A stretch of 17,317 bases of DNA from an uncultured Candidatus Nitrosopelagicus sp. Lineage in GTDB: Archaea; Thermoproteota; Nitrososphaeria; Nitrososphaerales; Nitrosopumilaceae. The notes under the pieces are model-generated. The model ran no database searches. It was not told the DNA's origin and worked only from the letters and a program-made list of their open reading frames with translations. Location: contig CALBOT010000023.1 of assembly GCA_937896695.1 (NCBI GenBank), positions 1 to 17,317 of the forward strand, written 5' to 3'. The position numbers and the translations under genes were made by a program. Shown piece by piece: positions 14,830 through 17,317 of this stretch (position 1 is the first letter of the stretch; every line of letters begins with the position of its first letter).

Positions 14830-15622
14830 TTATTGTCCATTGAACTTCTGCAGTATCTGTTTTTTCCATCTGTATCATAGGAATAAAAGCTTCAAAAACT
14901 ACAATATTGTATCCATGTGTTACTCGTTCTAATGTAATCATTCCTAAATGATCCTCGTTAGAAATCATGGTACTACTCTTTTGAAATATTTCAAATCCAT
15001 TTTCATATGAAATGTATTCTTTTTTGTCTAGTTGCTTCCACCAAATTTCGGTATATTCTGATGGTAAGTATCTTGCATTGTTAGATTCAGTGACTGCAAT
15101 TAAATTTCCATCTTCATCTCTCACTGTAACTAAAACATGAACCTCGTATTCTGAATTATTTGTTGAGATTGTTGGTGTTCCACTTAATAGCGCAGCTCTT
15201 GATTTTTTTATTTTTTCATTATCTGGATCTATTGTTAATATTTCTGTAAAAACACGAAATGATTTTTCATACTCATTTAACATTTTTAACGCAATTGCTT
15301 TGTTAGTTAATGCTGATAGTCTATCTGGATCAATTTCTAAAACCTTGTTTGTTAAACTAAGACTTTTTGAATAATTTCCTAATTGCGCAAGAACTCCTGC
15401 TTTGTTAGTTAATGCTTTCAAATTATCTGGTTCTTGTTCTAAAATTTTATCAAGGTAGATTATTGCTTCACTAAACCTCTTTTCTGCAACTAATGCTGCA
15501 CTGATAGATTCCCATTCTTTGATATTTTTTCCTTCTGGAAGAGGTAATTCTTCTGCATACACAGATGGAATTGAAAATAAGATTCCTAAACAAATGATTA
15601 CTACGAATATTGATTTTTTCAT
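14819..15622 (-). CDS. Secreted TPR-repeat protein
   Basis: A 267-residue exported protein. A Sec signal peptide is clear (MKKS, hydrophobic 5-20, likely cut after VYA, residue 23). Three tetratricopeptide repeats follow at about 35-67, 68-101 and 102-135, each ending in the typical (I/Q)DPD or EPDN turn, with repeated ALTNKA starts. The C-terminal domain (about 150-267) is beta-rich (VHVLVTVRDEDGNLIAV, GYNIVVFEAFIP) and unrecognised. The TPR part probably mediates protein contacts outside the membrane. ATG 15622 has a TATA-like box 28 nt upstream that overlaps the stop of the TgtA gene. It converges with the membrane protein gene, with an 11-nt overlap. Specific role unknown. Confidence 0.8.
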   Translation of the reverse strand: MKKSIFVVIICLGILFSIPSVYAEELPLPEGKNIKEWESISAALVAEKRFSEAIIYLDKILEQEPDNLKALTNKAGVLAQLGNYSKSLSLTNKVLEIDPDRLSALTNKAIALKMLNEYEKSFRVFTEILTIDPDNEKIKKSRAALLSGTPTISTNNSEYEVHVLVTVRDEDGNLIAVTESNNARYLPSEYTEIWWKQLDKKEYISYENGFEIFQKSSTMISNEDHLGMITLERVTHGYNIVVFEAFIPMIQMEKTDTAEVQWTIIKN

Positions 15623-15645
15623 ATATTTCTCAACGATATGAGATA

Positions 15646-15653
15646 GATAAATT
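15646..15653 (-). promoter_or_regulatory. TATA-like box for the TPR gene
   Basis: The minus strand reads AATTTATC across the end of the TgtA gene, centred about 28 nt before ATG 15622. Spacing agrees with the leaderless promoters of the other genes here. Confidence 0.5.
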
Positions 15654-16770
15654 ATTCAATAATTTGTTTTTTTACTATTCCTTTTGGAATAAATTTCTTG
15701 TAGTATTGTAAGAATGGATCATTTTTTGGAAGATATACTGTGTCAAATTTATTCTTATCAAAAAATCCATTCCAAACTTCCATAAATGTAGAGAATTTTT
15801 CAGGTTCAAACTCTTTTCTAGACATTACATAGTGTGATGCTGGAAAAATATCTGAAATTTCAATTGGAATAATTCCTAAAAACGGATTGTAATTACAGAA
15901 TTGTACTAAATCAGCATCTCTGAATTTCCTTCGTAATTTTTTATAATCATATGATGTGAATACTGGTTTTACCATTGGATCCTTTGTAATAACTACAATT
16001 TTCTTTTTTGTTCTGAATTTTTTTACATATTCGTGATATCTCTTAATTTCTGGTCTGTATTGATCCTCTGGTCCGAATAGGAAAATTGCTTTTTCTTTAT
16101 ACTTTGGAGTTCCATCTTGCAAAAATTTTGTATTATTTAGAATGACATCAATTGTCTCAAACAATTTTGGATGTGCTCTTGCCTTTTTCATTGTGTATTC
16201 CCATAATCTTCCTTCTCGAATAGCTTGTTTTACTCTATCAACTTCAGCCTTTATAGAGTACAAATTGAAAAGTGCAATTTGATCTGTCCTATCCTCCTTC
16301 TTCATGGCAAGTAATTCTTTTGGTTTGTATTTGGCAGAAACTTCACAATCAAATGGGAAATATTCTAATTCTTCTAGTCTTCTAGTCCCATCTTCTGTTA
16401 TCACTCTATCATGTTTGGCATAAAGCATGTATGATGCTGAATCAAATGTATCGCACCCTAATGCAACCGCCAATGGAATTGTTAAGGGATGCCCTGCACC
16501 AAACAAATGTAATGGAATTGATGTTGGAATGTTTTTTTTTGCAGCAATAATCATTTCTGCTAATAATTTGTATTCATATGATTCCATAAATTCAACTGGA
16601 CTCCCCAGTGCCAACATTTGATAACCCATGTTGATTAATTCATTTGTTGATCTTTTGACCAATTCTGGATGTTCACTTCCTTGTATTGGACCAATCCAGA
16701 TTTGTCCATTATTTTTTTTATTTTTTATTGTTGTTTTGCAAACTTTTAGTGTATGATCGACATATTCTTT
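15652..16770 (-). CDS. tgtA: Archaeal tRNA-guanine transglycosylase (TgtA), N-terminally truncated by chimeric join
   Basis: About 370 residues (125-495 of the frame that opens at 17139) of the enzyme that swaps guanine-15 of tRNA for preQ0 on the way to archaeosine. The TIM-barrel part shows PIQGSEHPELVKRST (151-165), a LALGSPVEF segment, LFGAGHP (212-218), and CDTFDSASYMLYAKHDR (229-245) with the expected nucleophile Asp233. The zinc site is mostly lost: the usual CxCxxC is FDCEVS (263-268) and the usual His in LALHNLY is Phe291. A C1-type domain follows at about 350-485, and there is no PUA domain. The first roughly 140 residues, with the other active-site Asp, are missing because the window passes into phage sequence. 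I favour TgtA over its paralogue ArcS because the nucleophile region is intact. Confidence 0.85.
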   Translation of the reverse strand, partial: KEYVDHTLKVCKTTIKNKKNNGQIWIGPIQGSEHPELVKRSTNELINMGYQMLALGSPVEFMESYEYKLLAEMIIAAKKNIPTSIPLHLFGAGHPLTIPLAVALGCDTFDSASYMLYAKHDRVITEDGTRRLEELEYFPFDCEVSAKYKPKELLAMKKEDRTDQIALFNLYSIKAEVDRVKQAIREGRLWEYTMKKARAHPKLFETIDVILNNTKFLQDGTPKYKEKAIFLFGPEDQYRPEIKRYHEYVKKFRTKKKIVVITKDPMVKPVFTSYDYKKLRRKFRDADLVQFCNYNPFLGIIPIEISDIFPASHYVMSRKEFEPEKFSTFMEVWNGFFDKNKFDTVYLPKNDPFLQYYKKFIPKGIVKKQIIE

Positions 16771-16787
16771 TGCTTGTTTCTCAGCGA
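16750..16787. other. Right chimeric junction, thaumarchaeon to T4-like phage
   Basis: One continuous minus-strand frame (17139 to 15652) is phage-like for its first 120 or so residues and TgtA afterwards. The switch lies in KQAKEYVDHTLKVCK (residues 121-135). YVDHTL could belong to the TgtA helix and KVAEKQAKEYV to the phage protein, so a short shared stretch at the join is likely. GC climbs on the phage side (GCGACCTTCGGGCCGGGG on the plus strand near 16783-16800). The TgtA lacks its N-terminus and the phage protein its C-terminus, so the join is most likely a technical chimera. Confidence 0.8.
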
Positions 16788-17139
16788 CCTTCGGGCCGGG
16801 GAAAAGTTCCCATCTTTTTCCATCAACATGAACGACAACAGGTTTTGTGGGCCCAAGACCTAGTTTTTTTAATGTGATTTCATGACCTTCATGTTCGAAG
16901 GTTTTTAGAAAATACTCTTTTGACATTGCGGGGTCTGCGAAGATAGTATCATCTTCACCACCATCAACTTTAGGGCCTTCATCACCTTCCTCTTCTTGAA
17001 CACTTTGCATAACTAAAGACTTCTTGTCTTCAATCTTGGATACAATAAGTTCATTCATTTTCTGTTCAAAGTCTTGTTTGAACCGAGTGATGTCTCCCGA
17101 TTGGAGAGAATCTATCATATTTGCTGTGTGAAAATCCAT
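16771..17139 (-). CDS. T4-like phage protein following gp20 (gp67 prohead-core-like position), C-terminally truncated
   Basis: About 123 residues from ATG 17139, overlapping the gp20 stop as TAATG. The N-terminus (MIDSLQSGDITRFKQDFEQKMNELIVSKI, read as two parts: MIDSLQSGDITRF at 8-20 and EQKMNELIVSKIEDKK at 25-40) is a helical pattern typical of the small prohead core protein gp67. It is followed by a Glu/Asp-rich linker (48-64) and a small domain (EYFLKTFEHEGHEITLKKLG, 75-94) seen as a separate module in marine T4-like phages, as far as I recall. It would act in scaffolding of the capsid precursor. The true C-terminus is not present; the frame continues as TgtA. gp67 is inferred from position and N-terminal pattern. 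Confidence 0.6.
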
Positions 17140-17317
17140 TAATACATCTCCGATGCGCTATCGTCATACATTCCTTGTTCTCGTTCATTAGCAATCTGCT
17201 TGTCCATCTCCTTAATTTCCTCCTCAGTCTGACGAAGGATATTCTTGCGGACATATTCTAAAGAGTAGTACTTACCTATGTATTCGGAAGCTGTTTGCAA
17301 GATGTCAAATCTATCTT
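17139..17317 (-). CDS. gp20: Portal vertex protein gp20 (T4-like), C-terminal end
   Basis: Fifty-eight residues entering from the right edge and ending at TAA 17141-17139. The sequence RFDILQTASEYIGKYYSLEY followed by VRKNILRQTEEEIKEMDKQI matches the conserved C-terminal helices of the T4-like portal protein, where a (Y/F)(I/V)GKY, then KN(V/I)L, then (T/S)(E/D)EEI pattern is usual. The portal forms the dodecameric DNA entry ring at the capsid vertex. It is a standard marker gene for marine myoviruses. The overlap with the downstream prohead gene and its order fit the T4 structural block 20-67-68-21-22-23. Confidence 0.82.
   Translation of the reverse strand, partial: DRFDILQTASEYIGKYYSLEYVRKNILRQTEEEIKEMDKQIANEREQGMYDDSASEMY

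Noticed and set aside
15652..17139. A new natural two-domain protein joining a phage scaffold domain to a TGT
   Set aside because: The TgtA part lacks the N-terminal active-site half, the phage part sits in its normal gene order after gp20, and GC changes at the join.
1..17317. CRISPR array, insertion sequence or rRNA
   Set aside because: Reading both strands I saw no regularly spaced direct repeats, transposase motifs, terminal inverted repeats or rRNA signature.

Overview
The window is mosaic. Its body (about 5.8 to 16.77 kb) is a chromosomal segment of an ammonia-oxidising thaumarchaeon of the marine Nitrosopumilus type. Both ends are marine bacteriophage sequence of two unrelated kinds. 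The archaeal assignment rests on a Rieske / cytochrome b / cupredoxin cluster, an archaeal tRNA-guanine transglycosylase, a beta-CASP RNase, TATA boxes placed about 25-30 nt ahead of start codons (leaderless mRNAs), TTG/GTG starts and low GC. These are judgements from sequence recognition; no database search was run.

Left end (1 to about 5.8 kb, + strand): a T7-like podovirus structural cassette in the order gp11 end, gp12, gp14-like, gp15-like, gp16-like N-terminus. Genes overlap as TAATG or TGATG, as expected for translational coupling. The gp16-like gene stops being phage-like near 5.78-5.83 kb and runs in frame into the C-terminal part of a secreted, membrane-anchored thaumarchaeal subtilisin-like (S8) protease.

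Middle: the protease tail is followed by Rieske protein, cytochrome b and a membrane-anchored cupredoxin, which together look like the complex III / electron-transfer module that links quinol oxidation to copper carriers. Convergent to these is a minus-strand group: a small beta-rich unknown protein, tRNA-Arg(TCT), an OGG1-type 8-oxoguanine glycosylase and a beta-CASP metallo-beta-lactamase RNase, the last two 1 nt apart. A divergent promoter region leads to a 70-aa unknown protein, then a ferredoxin with a Cys-x2-Asp-x2-Cys half-site, and a multi-pass membrane protein (possible GT-C glycosyltransferase). This converges on a secreted TPR protein.

Right end (minus strand): the C-terminal two thirds of TgtA is fused in frame, near 16.75-16.79 kb, to a phage protein lying directly downstream of the C-terminus of a T4-like gp20 portal protein. 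GC rises visibly on the phage side.

The best reading is an archaeal fragment joined at both ends to different marine phage fragments by chimera formation during amplification or assembly, not a provirus. Real biology worth following up lies in the archaeal genes: the TgtA has lost most of the usual zinc ligands, the Rieske has Trp in its CTHLGC-type box, the cytochrome b has b6-type heme spacing, and the ferredoxin has an Asp ligand position.
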